Shown: one piece after another, positions 46,701-59,829 of the stretch
Layout of the letters: every line of letters begins with the position of its first letter
Numbering within the stretch: position 1 is the first letter of the stretch
Source: Platynereis dumerilii
Lineage: Eukaryota; Annelida; Polychaeta; Phyllodocida; Nereididae
Direction: 5' to 3'
Assembly: GCA_026936325.1 (NCBI GenBank)
Contig: JAPTHN010000013.1
Location: forward strand, 19,618,632 to 19,682,631
DNA length: 64,000 nucleotides
Notes under the pieces: generated by a model
Seen by the model: only the letters and a program-made list of their open reading frames with translations
Told to the model about the DNA's origin: nothing
The model's database searches: none
Program-made: the position numbers and the translations under genes

Positions 46701-47574
46701 ATTATGTTTGTACCTGAACAGCCAACTAACATTTTGGTACATCCAACCCTGAGTCGGCTGAGACACACCAATTATAACTTGGAAAACTTGGTATAAGTAA
46801 TGCCAAACCACAACTTAGGTTGCTGCCAATCAAAGCCTCCAAATGAATAATACATTGCTTCCTTCCCTAAAGGCAAATTCAATTAGCCAAGAAATCAGAG
46901 AAGCAAAGCAGGTCTACAGGTTGTTTGTTGCAAAGATCGCATGAAGTTACACTGTAGAGCTAGCAAAGGGATGCTAAGGGTCCGTTCAGAGTTTATGACT
47001 GGGGGGGGAGTGGCAGTTCTGCCCTAGAGGGTACTAGCTTTTCACACGTGTTCCAAAGGGAGGGGTACTAATTTTTGACAACCTGCCCCGGGGAGTGGTA
47101 AGAAATTTTAACAAAGGAAAGGGAGGGGTATTAAAAATCTGCGTAGAACTCAAGGGTGGGTATCAATTTTTGACGGGAAGTTCTGGCAAAACTCCCACCT
47201 CCAGTCATAAATTCAGAACGGTCCCAAATCTTCTTCCAATAGTAATTTTACCCATACTCTTTGGTTATTATAAATGATAGGGTACAGTCAAGAATAATAA
47301 TAATCAAATCAAATTAAGTAACATTCACGTAAATCCTATTTAGTTGATCTGCCTTCTGTGAAAAAACCTAATTTAAACCCTGTTATTGACATGCAATCAT
47401 GACAAAATGAACTAGAGCACATGTGATAGAACAGAAAGGTATGACAATACAAGGTCAGATAGGATTGGTCAGGCAGTATCAAGACTGATTCAAGAGATAT
47501 TGCAGGACATTATTGAGAGTAATGATGAAAGATGGTCATGTAATAATTACTCATGCATTCATATATCGATTACA
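46701..47574. other. no gene seen
   Basis: Contains G-runs near 47,000-47,170 but no supported gene or element. Confidence 0.55.
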
Positions 47575-47778
47575 CCCAATGGATGAATGATTGGAGCTTT
47601 TCGTCCTGTATTTATGCACTTGGTAAACTAATTAGGACAGGAGGAGGACTTGGCAATGAGGCAAAGGATGATTGAAACAGCCATCCAACAACCCAGATGA
47701 CCCCGCAAGAGCTGGATTCCAACCCTGGACACAGCTATTGGCAGTCTAGCACTCAACCACTAGGCCAACCCTCCCGCT
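47575..47778 (-). mobile_element. tRNA-derived SINE, second copy
   Basis: Same family as 46,492-46,700, opposite strand: TTGGCCTAGTGGTTGAGTGC (A box), a decayed B box (GGTTGGAATCC), and the shared AAGTGCATAAATACAGGACG body and tail. Confidence 0.85.
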
Positions 47779-49085
47779 AATACATGCAATGTATTTTCTG
47801 GATTGAGGAAAAATATTGAGGTGCAAGAAGCCTTTCAAATAGATGACTACAGACATTTTTTTTAATAAGTTTGTTTGAGCGAAAGTCAAGCCTTTCTGCC
47901 ATAAATCACTTTTAGCCTTTCATTTAAGCACACGAAGTGAGACCAAGTCTTGTAGCCTGCTTTATAAACCAGCACTCTACTTTAAAACACTATTCAGATG
48001 ATTGCTGGGGATCAAAGCGGAGGTTAGAGTCTGACTGATGACTTTCATTCTTCTCACTTAAATAACAAGAGGGGTCATATATGAGGCCGGTTTGGGGGCA
48101 GTAACTATCACAAAATCTGCAAACGCTCAATTTCCAGAGTCATATATCATCATCTTCACCCAGATGAAATGCAAAGAGCAATAAATACATCTACAATGCC
48201 CGTTCACCTCTGCGAAACCATGATTTTGTCTGTTATAAAAGCAGATGGATTTTCTTTTGTTGCCTGGTCTTGCCTCATGCGTCTTTCAGAAGAAAAAAAC
48301 TGGTATGATTCTGTTTTCAGTGCACCATGACGTCATTTTCAAAATAAAGTGGTTGGGCATTGACAACTTTTAAAAATTGTTTGCAGAGTTACGGGAAATC
48401 TGAATTTTTTTACCCTTTTTCGGGCAAAAAAGTGGTAGGGCAACTGATGCCACTGCCCGTTTTATTCAGATTCATATGTCTCAAAACGATGAGTCACTTC
48501 CCTTCTTCAGTCATTTTACATGAAATTGCCATCTTACAGTAACAGCATAAAACTGCTGCAATTTTAGGATTGAATTAATCTATAAAAATTGGTTTAATAA
48601 TATATATGTTTGTCATCCCTCTATCATTAACTCTGTGTGTACATATATAGTAGGCCTACAGCTATGATAAAACTTCTGGATTCTGCACTGTATATCGATA
48701 ATTATAAGCTTATTGTTTTACACTTAATATGGTGTATTTTGCAATAAAATCGTAGATACAAGTAACGGCGATTTCAACGGATCTCATGCATCAAATCATG
48801 AAGAGAAGGAACATTATAAGGAGTTGTATTGCAGAAATTTATGTAAAAAAAACACGAAGTGATAAATTACCAAATGAGATATTCCTACAAGAATAAGTTG
48901 TCTCTCCATGAGCCTGCACTTCACGTCAAACAACCTGTCAGCTTTGCTTCTCCCATTTCTCGGCTAATTGAATTTTCCTTAATTGAAACAAGCAATGTAT
49001 TATTCATTTGGCGGCCTTGACTGGCACACAGCAACTTAAGTCACGGTGAAACTTTACTGATGGCAAGTATCACAAGTTATACATG
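47779..49085. other. no gene seen
   Basis: AT-rich spacer without recognised features up to the mariner copy. Confidence 0.55.
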
Positions 49086-49087
49086 TA

Positions 49088-50188
49088 CAGGGTGTCTACA
49101 GAAAAAGAGGACAGTCAACACAATTGGATTTGTTTACATTTTATTTTGAGCCAAGCGTCATTATTCAACAAAACATGATTTGTATATGAACAGTATATTC
49201 AGAACAGTCAAATTAACCATTATTCACACCCATACCTGTGATAACTTTCTGCAGATTAGACATAAATGATGCAAAAGCGTGTTTGATGCTCTCGACGAAC
49301 ATTTTGCCCCATGCAAACATGACGGAGGCCTTTAACTTTAATGCGAGGGTTGGAATAACTTGCTGGATTCTGTCTCCCAATTTGCCCATACTGAATAATC
49401 CTCTTTGTCCAGCTCTGGAGATAAGGGGTGGCACTCCATCCAGTGGCGGATCCAGAAAGGGTCATCTAGGCGTGTTTCGGCATTCGCGGGCCAGCATCGC
49501 AGCGTATTTTCTTCATAATACTATTGTTAATATCTCATGGGTCTAGGGGGGGGGGGCCATGCCCCCTAGGCCCCCCCTGTATCCGCCACTGCTACCTAGC
49601 TCAGGGGGCTTGTTTGGAGGCACTCCTGAGTCTTCTTTGCAGTATGAACGGGTGCTACACCTTGTAGGAAGATGATTTTGCCAACAAAAGAGTCTCTCGT
49701 CTGATGCCATGGCACCCCAAATTATTTCAGAAAGTTATTAAAAACATTTGCATTGATTCTGGCACTCTGTTCAATGGTTATTTGAGACATTTTTGTAATT
49801 TTCTCGTCATCAGATGACTCCATGTTGAAGACCAAGTGTTTGGTCCTGAATTTATATTATCGGCAGCTGGAGCATCAGCAAATGTCCCACTACTCAGGCA
49901 TGAATCATTCCTTCTCTCACAAGCACCATAAATGGTGAACAAATTCTCATCAACAATGAGGAAAACAGGACGACCTTTTTCAGCTTAGAGCAATGCAAGC
50001 ATTTTCGCATATCATGCTCTTATTTTGCCTTTAGTAGTGATCTAATTCACAAATAAACATATTTGCAATAGACCTAATATAGCTGACTATCAAATCCATT
50101 CTTATGTTAGACTTATCACCAAATTCTGAACTTATATGAGAGTGAAAAAGAAGAAAAGTGACTGTCCTCTTTTTCTGTAGAGACCCTG
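49088..50188 (-). mobile_element. mariner/Tc1-type element, decayed copy 1
   Basis: Ends CAGGGTGTCTACAGAAAAAG and its inverted partner, with TA outside both (49,086 and 50,189). The transposase lies on the minus strand, split over several frames. Recognisable pieces include a region matching QDGAxxHTA (here QGVAPVHTAKKTQECL) and a C-terminal frame ending SNLQKVITGMGVNNG. The usual second catalytic Asp codon reads GGT (Gly), as in copy 2. A 151-bp MITE interrupts it. Confidence 0.88.
49441..49591. mobile_element. hAT-type MITE inside mariner copy 1
   Basis: CAGTGGCGGATCCAG at the left and ATCCGCCACTG at the right are the widespread hAT-like ends. Mariner copy 2 shows the unoccupied sequence. 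An 8-bp duplication is only partly preserved (CTACCTAG on the right). Confidence 0.8.
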
Positions 50189-50190
50189 TA

Positions 50191-53101
50191 ACTGGTGCAT
50201 CTTTGTGCTGGATACACTCAAAAATCGGCCGGTTGTTTTGCCTGCAGCGCAATATATTTGAGATAATGCTTAATGTCATATAATCTTCAGTTATTTGTCA
50301 ATTGCTAAGAAATCTTTCATAATGTATTTTTGGTGCTGCATTATCTTATATCAGATATGTCTCCATTATTTGCAAGACCACTAAGTATACTCTTACGAAG
50401 ATGGAGGAAGAATTATTTAGAAATTCCAATGCTTGCGATAGAATTACTGACAAATAATTAAACTAACTAAGATGACTCTTAATAAAATTATATTAAGGAA
50501 ATGTTCAATTGAAATACCATAATAAAAACGCCGTCACTTTCCACTTTATATGATTGTCAGATCATGGAAGATGCAAGGTGATATTCAGCAAGGTCCTCTG
50601 GCTGGTTGCGTCTGGTGTCTGAGTGAACAGTCTCTTTATCTGCAACACTTTTTAAAACACCACTCTCTTCTTATAACAGATGTTGTACTTAGGCCATACT
50701 GGCACGTGTTTCAGGGATTCAAAGTGAATAACGGTGTATCTCACAAAGAGTGTCATAGATAAAAAAATAAGTTCAATGCTTACGTATAGTCGCATACAAT
50801 TCTCTTTTGTTAAAAGTATGACCCCTCTAAGTGAAAATAATACAGACTTACTGCTAGTTTTGAACCAGTATTAAGACCCATGGCCAAACATTGCCCTTGT
50901 AGGCCACTAATCTGTATATACGACCCATAAATGCCACCAGAAGCAATCTGAAGCATGCTCCCAGCCTTGATGGCTTTCTTTAATCTCCAGGGAGCATTGG
51001 AGACTGAGATCATTGGCGGCCTGTATACTCTGTCTTAATCTAATACTGTGTGTGAAAATGAGGATATTATGTTGGCTCCCACACTCCCCAATCCAACACA
51101 TAGACTAGGGAAGGGTCAGATAGCTTGGTGTTAAAACAACATATACATCAAATCTTATTAAATTAATTCAGACTGTTGTGCAGTTCTACTTGTTAAGCGG
51201 GTGGCAACTTTTGACCATTTTAGTAATATTTCACATGTGTTTGTGCATGGGATATGAGAGCTATCACAAAGTCAAATCTGACTGAAACTATGACCACAAT
51301 AATGTCCGGTTGTCCAACCCAAAACTTGCAGGGTAAAAATGCTTCAGCAGTCTTCATCAGGGTTCATTGATTCATTTCTTAAAGAATGGAAAGGAAAGCC
51401 AAAGAGTCATCCCATCCAATTCAGCTTAAACTGGCCAGCAGTGTTTACAATACATAACAACTGATCACTGCACCCGCTTTATAGTGCATCGGACTGTAAA
51501 AGAATTGCCAAACATTTCCATTGGGCTGTTTTTCACAGGCCAAGAAACGACAGCTTCTTGCCATTCTGTCTTCAGGAAGCCAATTACAGATCAGCAAACA
51601 TTCCACTATCTTTTGCACACACTCCAGTGAGTTAATGGAAAAAATTAGGGTAAATTATCATAAATCTGAATTACTCAAGTTTCTGTGGACTGTAAAGGCA
51701 CAAAACAATAATTTCCTTGAAATATTCATTAAAAATAAACATTTTTTGTCTCAGGCTGGAAATATTTGTGCTTTCATGCAATTTCAGTCAATTATAGGCC
51801 TATAAATAGCCTATAAATAGCCATATTTGGCACCCACCCCTGGAGCCACGCTATGGCAACAGCTAAAACAAAACTAATTTTTAATATTGTTTTCTGAGGC
51901 CTCCAAAAACAATTATCTGCAGGGACAATTTTGAGATAGCCCTTTTTTTGGCTAAAAAAAGGCAATATGTGGTTTTCCCGCCAAAAATGAGGCTGAAATT
52001 TTGGCGGGAAAACCAGTTTTTGGCTATTTTTAGCCCAATAAGGGGATATCTCAAAATTGTCCCTCCACAAAATTGATTTTTTAGGCCTTAGAAAACAATA
52101 TTAAAAATTAGTTTTGTTATAGCTGTTGCCATAGGGTGGCGCCAGGTGTAGGTGCCAAATATGGCTATTTATAGGCTATTTATAGGCCTATAATGCCCTT
52201 AAATGGCATGAAAACAAAAACATTTCCAGCATGAGACAAAAAAATATTAATTTTCATGACCATTTTTAAGAAATAATCGTTCTGTGGCTTAAAACATCAC
52301 AGGGAATAAAATAATTTGGAATTTTGGCAATTTTTGCCTTAATTTTTACATTAAGTCACTGGAGCAGTCACATATGCATTTCCCGGAGTAAGAAAATCTT
52401 TATATACTGTGTTTTAGTATGCGGGTAACATCGAAAAACAATCAAAAAGTATTACACATTTACTAACAATAAGCTGTGTCAGTAAATGCAGCTGAAACAA
52501 TGAATCCATTGGTTAACAATTACAAACTGTAGCTGATCAAATTGGTATACCTACTATAAAATAGGTCTATTACCAATCATAAGATTCTTCTTTTAGAATT
52601 TCCTGTGCAACATCACAACTGGAAGTTGCACAGATTAAAAAGTCAATTTATTTGATGCATAGTGAAAGACCGCTGAGGTCGATGAGACCTGCATATATAT
52701 ATATATAAAAGTTTGTGTCAGCCCTGCAGTACTTTAAATTGAAACATGGTTTCTTCACCAATCGCCATCTACCTCCATGCGGCCATGCCTAAAACTCATT
52801 TCCATGTGGTATGTTGGCTGCAAGTGAGAGACACACAATTAGCACTAAGAGGACTTTCATGTTGGTCCTGACACCCAATTAATTGCAGACCAATCTCACA
52901 GCAGCTGGAAGAGTGCTGTTCTACACCTACCATCTATCAAAAATGGTGTGCTGCCTCGTATTTGCTCATCTTTTTTGTTGTGATTCCCCAATGATTAAAA
53001 GGAAATAGGTCATCACAGACTGTTTTGATGTCAGGCCACTAATTTCCTGGCTTATCATATGTAACAGTTGTATCCTGATTTTCTCTTTCTTGGTACACTG
53101 G
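50191..53101 (-). repeat. unit R, copy C, 3' and middle part
   Basis: Reverse-strand copy. The signal-peptide-like start is at 52,860 (MKVLLVLIVCLSLAANIPHG). The middle island has the frame MARSCRFLACEKQPNGN with the same stop as copy A. The third island is open at about 51,013-50,815 (SNAPWRLKKAIKAGSMLQIA, later LAMGLNTGSKLAV). The 5' part continues at 58,473-59,820 after an insertion. Confidence 0.78.
51791..52194. mobile_element. 404-bp foldback MITE in unit R copy C
   Basis: Begins ATTATAGGCCTATAAATAGC and ends with its inverse; arms of about 170 bases include TTTTCCCGCCAAAA and AATTTTGAGATA. No coding content. Confidence 0.85.
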
Positions 53102-53146
53102 TGTTATCTGGTCGATGTTCTCTGTTATAATAAAGGTTAAATATTA

Positions 53147-56100
53147 TAGTTGGTGGGTTAGGTCAAAGTTGACTTCACTTTCTGATGCAAAGGTCCCCTT
53201 TGGCACAAATGTACCTTGGGGTCATAGAAAAAGATTTATCCAAAGACACAAGTGAGATCACCCCCTGGATCGGAAATACCGCCATTTTCCAAAATGGCCG
53301 CCGTAAGTGCAAAAAGTCCAATATCTCTGCTTCTATTTCAGCTAGAGAGACAAAATTAGGGTCAAAATATAGGTTTTTAGGGTCAGAGAATCCATTGAAA
53401 TAGTTCTTGATTATGAAAAATCAATATTAATGCAATTTATTGTTGCCCCTGCTTTAAAAATGGCCGCCAAGCAAGGTTAGTGGCACCCAGGCCACTGTTA
53501 GTGAATAGTTTGTGTTACTTTCATACCATTAGGTTGCATTATCTGCCAACAATGCAGGAAAAACCGATCTCCACTCAAAATCAACATGCTGTTACACAAT
53601 TGAAAAAAGACATGCTCAATATCAGCTCCATTGAACAATATTTATGTGGTCTTCAAAGCTTCTCAAGTTTCTTCACTTCGATCAATCACATTTGGGAATA
53701 TGCATTTCACGATAATTTTCCCAAAGCATGATCTTCACATTGAGGATATTTACATCCCTGATATCACCATCAACAGCTTTTACATTAACAGCATCAAGCT
53801 GTGGTTCCATTTAATTTTAGTTGTCTCGTCATATTAAACCTGACCTTACATTCTGTCAATTTACAAATTTTTCTTCATTGCTTAGCTTTCATTTTAATTG
53901 TCCAGTAATTCAAGCATGGTGTCTTCAGTAAATGAAAAGTGTGTCAAATTAATTTTTAATGTACTCGGCAGCATTTTCTTATGTAATTTGCATAACTACG
54001 ATAATCACCAAGAAAGAACCCAGCCAAGCCCTAATGTCTCAGGAGTAAGGATGTTTCCACTGCATTTTCGTCAATCGAAATCATTTAGACAGAGTGTCAG
54101 AAATATTCGGTAAAAAAAAGAAGTATGGCATGGGTTTAACCAGTATTCAAGAAAATGTTTAGGCTGGTGGAGAACATGTATAATGTGCTATGCTACATTT
54201 GGACTTGTGAACAGCAGTGGCATGCATGACTTGGGACATGAACTTGCACAGTATGCTGCCCCTGCCCAGGATATCTAGTGATCACTTTCATGACATTGTC
54301 TTTATTTTGAAGATTTTTTTTCCTGCCTGTCATGACCATCTTTGAAGACCAATGTTACTTGGTATTAAGCTTGTCAGCCAAAATTTCCTGCCAAAAAATG
54401 TTCTAGGATTTCATTAAAATGAGTACTGGAGGATGGATGTTTAGATGATGCAAATATTCAAAGGGAGCCAAAATCTTACACCAGAGGTTCTTCTGATGAA
54501 GCAGTTATCACCGGTTCCCATTCATCTTAATGTGAGGCTGATTCATTCCTCCAGATGCTGCTTGAATAGTCTGGAAGAACACCATATACTGAGCACTCCT
54601 ATGCCCTCAGCCCCACAAGACTCTCACCTCATTACTGTCTTCACTACCCCATGACCAGGACTCTGAGTCCAGTGTCATCATTGACAAGAGACCTGTTGCT
54701 CTTATCACTGCCTAGTTGGCATGAAGTGGTATCAGGGTCTCAACTATCTCTGCAAATTTTACCAGTCCTCTCCAACTCATAACCAGGAAGAGAACCCATT
54801 AGTTCCAGAGAAAACAAGGGTACTGTCATGAGGGGCTGATGATTAAACAAAACGGGGTAGAGTCTGTCCAGCTACTGACATGTTGGTGGGAGATGAGGAT
54901 AACTATACAGAGGTAAGACTTTTTTTCTGACACCAGCCCGATCAACCCCACAAACTCAATCAGCCTGGCTGGGCCAGGACTTAGCAAGAATTACAATAGT
55001 CCTCATGTGACTATAAACTCCCTAACTGTCTTGAAAAGGGCCAGGTATATATCAGTCTCCTCTGGTCAACAGTTTATTCAAATTTCAACAAAAAATTGAT
55101 GCAGCTTCAAGCATCACAGCTGTATGCCTTGCTAAAAAGGAGACAAAACCCATTTTATGTGGCAATGAAGCCATATCTTCAATCTAGAAGTGCATTAGTC
55201 TTAAAAGCAATCCATAGATGAGGGCTGTGTGTGTCATGTAGGCCAACACATGACAGATTGAAGACAATTAGCGCAGATATAAGACTGATTCAGTGATCAG
55301 CCCCTCGGGAAAATTCCAAGTTATGGTACCATCTCAAGCAGCGCATGGAGTCTTTATCATAGTAGGCTACAATATAACAATATTGATCAGAACCCCTTAT
55401 TGACTACAGCTATGTGTACTTCTGTTATCCATGGAACTTGCATTGCATCAACCAGCTCTTCTAGACAAGTAACCAAACCACTAGAAGTGAACTGACATCC
55501 TTGATCCAGTTGAAATGGGAATATTTAGTTAAAAGATTGACATCTCTAAAAGACTACAGGGTATCTACAGAAAAAGAGGACAGTCACTTGTCTTCTTTTT
55601 TGCACTCATATAATTTCAGAATTTGTTGATAAGTCTACAATAAGAGTGGATTTGATAGTCAGCCATATCAGATCTATTGCGAAAATGTTTATTAGTGAAT
55701 TAGATTACTACTAAAGGCAAAATGGAAGCATGATATGTGAAAGTGCTTGCATTGCTTCAAGCTGACTTCGGTCTTCCTGTCTTCCTCTTTGGTGATGAGA
55801 AATTTTTCACCATTTATGGTGCTTGTAAGACAAGGAATGAATCATTTGGGACATTTTCTGATGCTCCAGCTGCCGATAATTCAAATTCAGGACCTAACAC
55901 TTGGTCTTCAACATGGGGTTATCTGATGACAAGAAAATCTCAAAAATGTCTCATTTAATCAGAGCGCCGGAATCAATGCAAATGTTCATAATAGCATTCT
56001 TAAAGAATTTGTGATGCCATGGCATGAGACAAGAAACTCTTTTGATGGCAAAATCATCTTCCAACAAGGTGGAGCAGCTGTTCATACTGCATAGAAGACT

Positions 56101-57625
56101 CAGGAGTGCCTCAAAACAAACCTGATGAGCCAGGTAGAGTGCCACCCCTTGTCTCCTTAGTTGGAAGCAGTGAATTACTTGGTATGGGCAACTTTGAAGG
56201 CAGAATCCAGCAAGTTATCCCAACCCTCGCAATAAAGTTAAAGGCCTCCATCATGTCTGCATGGGGAAAAATGTTGGTGTAGTGCATCAAACACGTTTTT
56301 GCATCATTTTGGTCTCATCTACAGAAAGATACCACAGCAAGGGGTGCGAATATTGGATAATTTGACTCTTCTGATTATACTTTTCATTTACTATTTTTTT
56401 TGGTTGAATAATGATTCTTGGCACAAAATAAGCTGTAAACAAAACAAATTGTGTTGACTGTCCTTTTTTTCTGTAGATCCTGTATGTACCATCCCTACAA
56501 GCTTTATGCCTTGCAACATTGGTCATCAAAGAGGTTAGAAAGGGTAGAAAACAAAGACATGAAAATGGTAACTGGATATCCTGGGCACTGGGCGGCATAC
56601 CTTGCTGCTATTTCTTAGCCAAGTTCATAACCCGTAGGGCGTAGGTAGCCAAGTCATACATGCTGCCTCTGTTCACTGAGTGTCCAAAATGTCTAACTAT
56701 AGCATGACACACCATGAATGTTCTCCGGCACTCAATAAATTTCTTGAATCCTGTACAAACACCTTACCAACATTTTCTACCGAAAACATATTTTAATACC
56801 CGCAGTGGAAACTCCTGAGTATGGGTTTGGTGGGTTGCTTTCTTGGTGACTTTGACACATAAGCATATGATAAGATGCTGTGGAGTGCGTCTCATGAATG
56901 ATCCCGCGGGAGTGACTTGACAACTGCCTTAAATAACACTATTATCTGAAATGTACAGCAAAATTAACTTGACACAGCTTGATGCTGTCTATGTAAAAGT
57001 TCGTTTTTTTCTGCTGATATCAGGACAGTAGAATTCCTTAATGTAGATTAACATTTGACAAAATTATCAGGAAATGCAAGTGCCAAAATGTGATTGATCG
57101 AGGCTTTGAAGACCACATAAATAGTGTTCAACAGAGCTGATATTGAGCATATCTTACTTTCAATTGGGTGAGAGTAGGTTGATTTTGAGTAGAGATTGAT
57201 TTTCCAACAATGTTTGCAGATTATTCAACCTAATGGTATGAAAGTAACGCAAAATCTTCACTTACAGTGGCCTCGGTGCCGCCAACCTTGTTTGGTAGAC
57301 ATTGTTAAAGCAGAGGTACCAATAAATTGTGTGAATATTGGTTTTTCACACTCAGGAACTATTTCAATGGATTCTCTGACCCAAAAAACATATATTTTGA
57401 CCCTAATTTTGTCTCTCTAGATGAAATAGAAGCGGAGATATTGGACTTTTTGCACTTGTGGCGGCCATTTTGGAAAATGGCTGTATTTCCGATCCAGGGG
57501 GTGATATCACTTGTGTCTTTGGATAAATCTTTTCCTATGACCCCAAGGTACATCTGTGCCAAAGGGGACCTTTGCATCAGAAAGTGAAGTCAACCACCTA
57601 TTTTGTTGACCTAACCCACCAACTA
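53147..57625. mobile_element. 4.5-kb long-TIR element, TTA target duplication
   Basis: TAGTTGGTGGGTTAGGTCAA begins the left arm and the inverse ends the right arm at 57,625. TTA flanks both ends (53,144-53,146 and 57,626-57,628). Arms are about 690 bases (to about 53,835 and from about 56,930) and share the 72-codon frame beginning MQRSPLAQMYLGVI. The interior (about 53,840-56,930) has no recognised transposase but contains a mariner insertion. TTA duplication suggests Harbinger-like chemistry; the ends differ from the 12,227-19,701 element. Confidence 0.9.
55557..56482 (+). mobile_element. mariner/Tc1-type element, decayed copy 2
   Basis: Ends CAGGGTATCTACAGAAAAAG and inverse, TA on both sides. 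The plus-strand frame 55,737-55,958 carries GDEKFFTIYGACKTRNESF (first catalytic Asp), GPNTW and LMTRK; the downstream piece reads FQQGGAAVHTA where FQQDGAxxHTA is expected. It is shorter at the 5' end than copy 1 and has several frame breaks. Confidence 0.88.
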
Positions 57626-58472
57626 TTAGCTTGGCAATGATTAATGAGGTCCGGAACCGGACTATGGTCTGATGCTCCAGACAAATTCCAGTACTTACTT
57701 AGATGAGAACTACGAGTCATTAACTTTTAAAGAACATAATTTATTAAACAAACAGATCCAATTGATCTATTGAATATTAACAATATTTGACATGGTAAAT
57801 CAGTTCACTACAACCAAGGTCAGGAGAGCAGCTGTCCAATTACATAACAATCTAGCTCAGTGAGCTGAACAACAATGCTTTACACCATGACTTAATAACA
57901 AGACATCCTAAATAAAACCCATTAAGCTAGATCCCAATAATCTATCCCAATTACTCAGTTCACTAATATAATTGGTGATGGCTGGCAAATCACAGAGACT
58001 TCATAGTACTTATCTTTATAAATGATCGATGGACTCAGTCACAGAACCAGGCGACCCGCCAGACCGATGCCCCTATCCAGCTCTTCCTCAAGAGCTCTCT
58101 CTGCTTCGCACCGTTGTCAGAAGGCCACAGAGACCATCAGGGGATGCCATGGTTAATAACAGAACTCAGAGAGGTCCCATGTGGGTTACAGTGGTTAAAC
58201 CACGGCTGGCTGCGATTCTTAGCAGCAGGCTGGTCTACCTTTCAAGAGCCTCTTTGTTTTTCGGACTCCTATTTCTGAGAACTAGCTCATCAACTAACCC
58301 GGGGCCTTGGTATTAATTCTCTGAGTGTGCTTCTCATACATCACAATGTTTTTCAGTGCGTTATGAAGGAGCATTCAATGTCGGCCTGACTTTTCATAAT
58401 GAAGGCCCTCGTCTAATGCAAGATTTTTCTAAATTAACTCTTTCTTTAATAAAACAGTAACAGCTAATCTGT

Positions 58473-59820
58473 TACACTGGAAACATGTTTGCCCTCTTTT
58501 TCGTATGTCTCTATTCTTCTAGCAGCCAGAATGAGGGTCTACCTTTCAGTTACTAAGCCCAGTACGGTACACAGATGTCCATCCAAGAGGGTCCTATTTC
58601 CAAAGTCGGGTTATTATCAATGTTAATGATTATAGCAAAAAAGTCAAGATATTATAGATCTACTCAATTCACCTGCCAAATATGCACAAAACAACATGTG
58701 CATGTTGAAAAATACTTTGTTTGTGTATAGTATATGAGCATCAGAAATACAGATCCAAGATCAAACCATGCTTCTAAAACCCCAGCGTCTGCAGAACATG
58801 CAATTTTATCACAAGATTGTTCCTCAGTTGTTTGTATTTAAAATAAAAATAGACTGATTTTCACTTAATTGTTTCATCTTTAAACAAAACAGTACTCGAC
58901 AATGAATGAAAGAAGCATTCTCAGGCTGAGAAAAGTAAGCAGTTTATACATATTGCGGTGCTCTGTGAAGTCAATTCAAAGGAGGTTATCTAGGACAGGA
59001 CAACCCCTCAATAAAAAGCATATGAATCACAGATAGATGATTTGGGGGTCAAAAAGAAAGCTAAAGATCACATGAAGGGCAAAGAGAATAAAATGCTTCA
59101 ATTCATTCACTACAATTTGATTGCAGCTTTATTCGTTCTGGTTGATGCAATTCATGTTTCTCTAGACTAGGGTTAAGAATGACTGCCATTATTTTCCGCT
59201 CAATTGCACTTGTGTTTCCTGACTATAAACAGCAAGACAAGAGACAGCCTAGAACAGAATCATCACAAGTTATGCAGGCCAGCAACACAGAGAGAAAGTA
59301 ATGGGTAGTTTCTTTTACATGTAAATTGGATTAAACAAGAAACATGTAAGACTTTTTCTAAGGACAGTCACTTCCCTCATGAAATGGCTAATTATTTTTA
59401 ACTTAATTTTACCATGTACACTGAAAAGACACCTGGCTACAACATGTTTATTTTATGCATATAACTCTCTTTGTGATTAGGACAATGTACAGAGACTTCA
59501 ATATTATGCAAAAAAATTCTATCTTCAAGAGCTTATGGTGGTGCAGCATTGTCCAAGATATCGGATACTACACCAAATAACATTAAATTTTGTCAAAGAG
59601 CATGTTAGGCTATACTTGATAAGGAAAAACTACTTTTATCTGAGGATAACTATATCTATATGGCTGACATTTCAATAATGTGTGGTCCGCAGCCGTAATA
59701 ATGAAATTAATCATCGACAAAATGAATGGAGCTTGACATGGCTGATATTTTCTGATCTATAAATGTCACTCCTGTGTTTGCCAAAAGCTTGTATAATCAC
59801 TCACAAATATCCACAAATAT
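58473..59820 (-). repeat. unit R, copy C, 5' part
   Basis: Matches 62,565-63,873 in the same orientation at an offset of about 4.07 kb, and 34,940-35,490 plus 42,125-42,360 in opposite orientation. Confidence 0.78.
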
Positions 59821-59829
59821 CTACAAAAG

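Larger units (their letters stand above)
53102..58472. mobile_element. unclassified insertion with 8-bp target duplication
   Basis: TACACTGG occurs at 53,094-53,101 and 58,473-58,480. The related R copy D shows one such site (CTTGTTACACCGTAAATATG, reverse context), so everything between is inserted. Removing the nested 53,147-57,625 element leaves about 0.89 kb, starting TGTTATCTGG and ending CAGCTAATCTGT, with no obvious terminal inverted repeats. It includes a 95-codon frame (58,029-58,316) without recognisable domains. An 8-bp duplication is typical of hAT and Merlin elements, but the ends do not identify the class. Confidence 0.7.

Noticed and set aside
58029-58316. 95-codon frame
   Set aside because: Lies wholly inside the unclassified insertion, has no domain that I recognise and no supporting signals.
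53102-58472. Solo LTR interpretation of the outer insertion
   Set aside because: The ends could be read as TG to CA with a 4-bp duplication, but the sister unit shows that the full 8 bases TACACTGG are duplicated, which is atypical for LTR elements. Left as unclassified.
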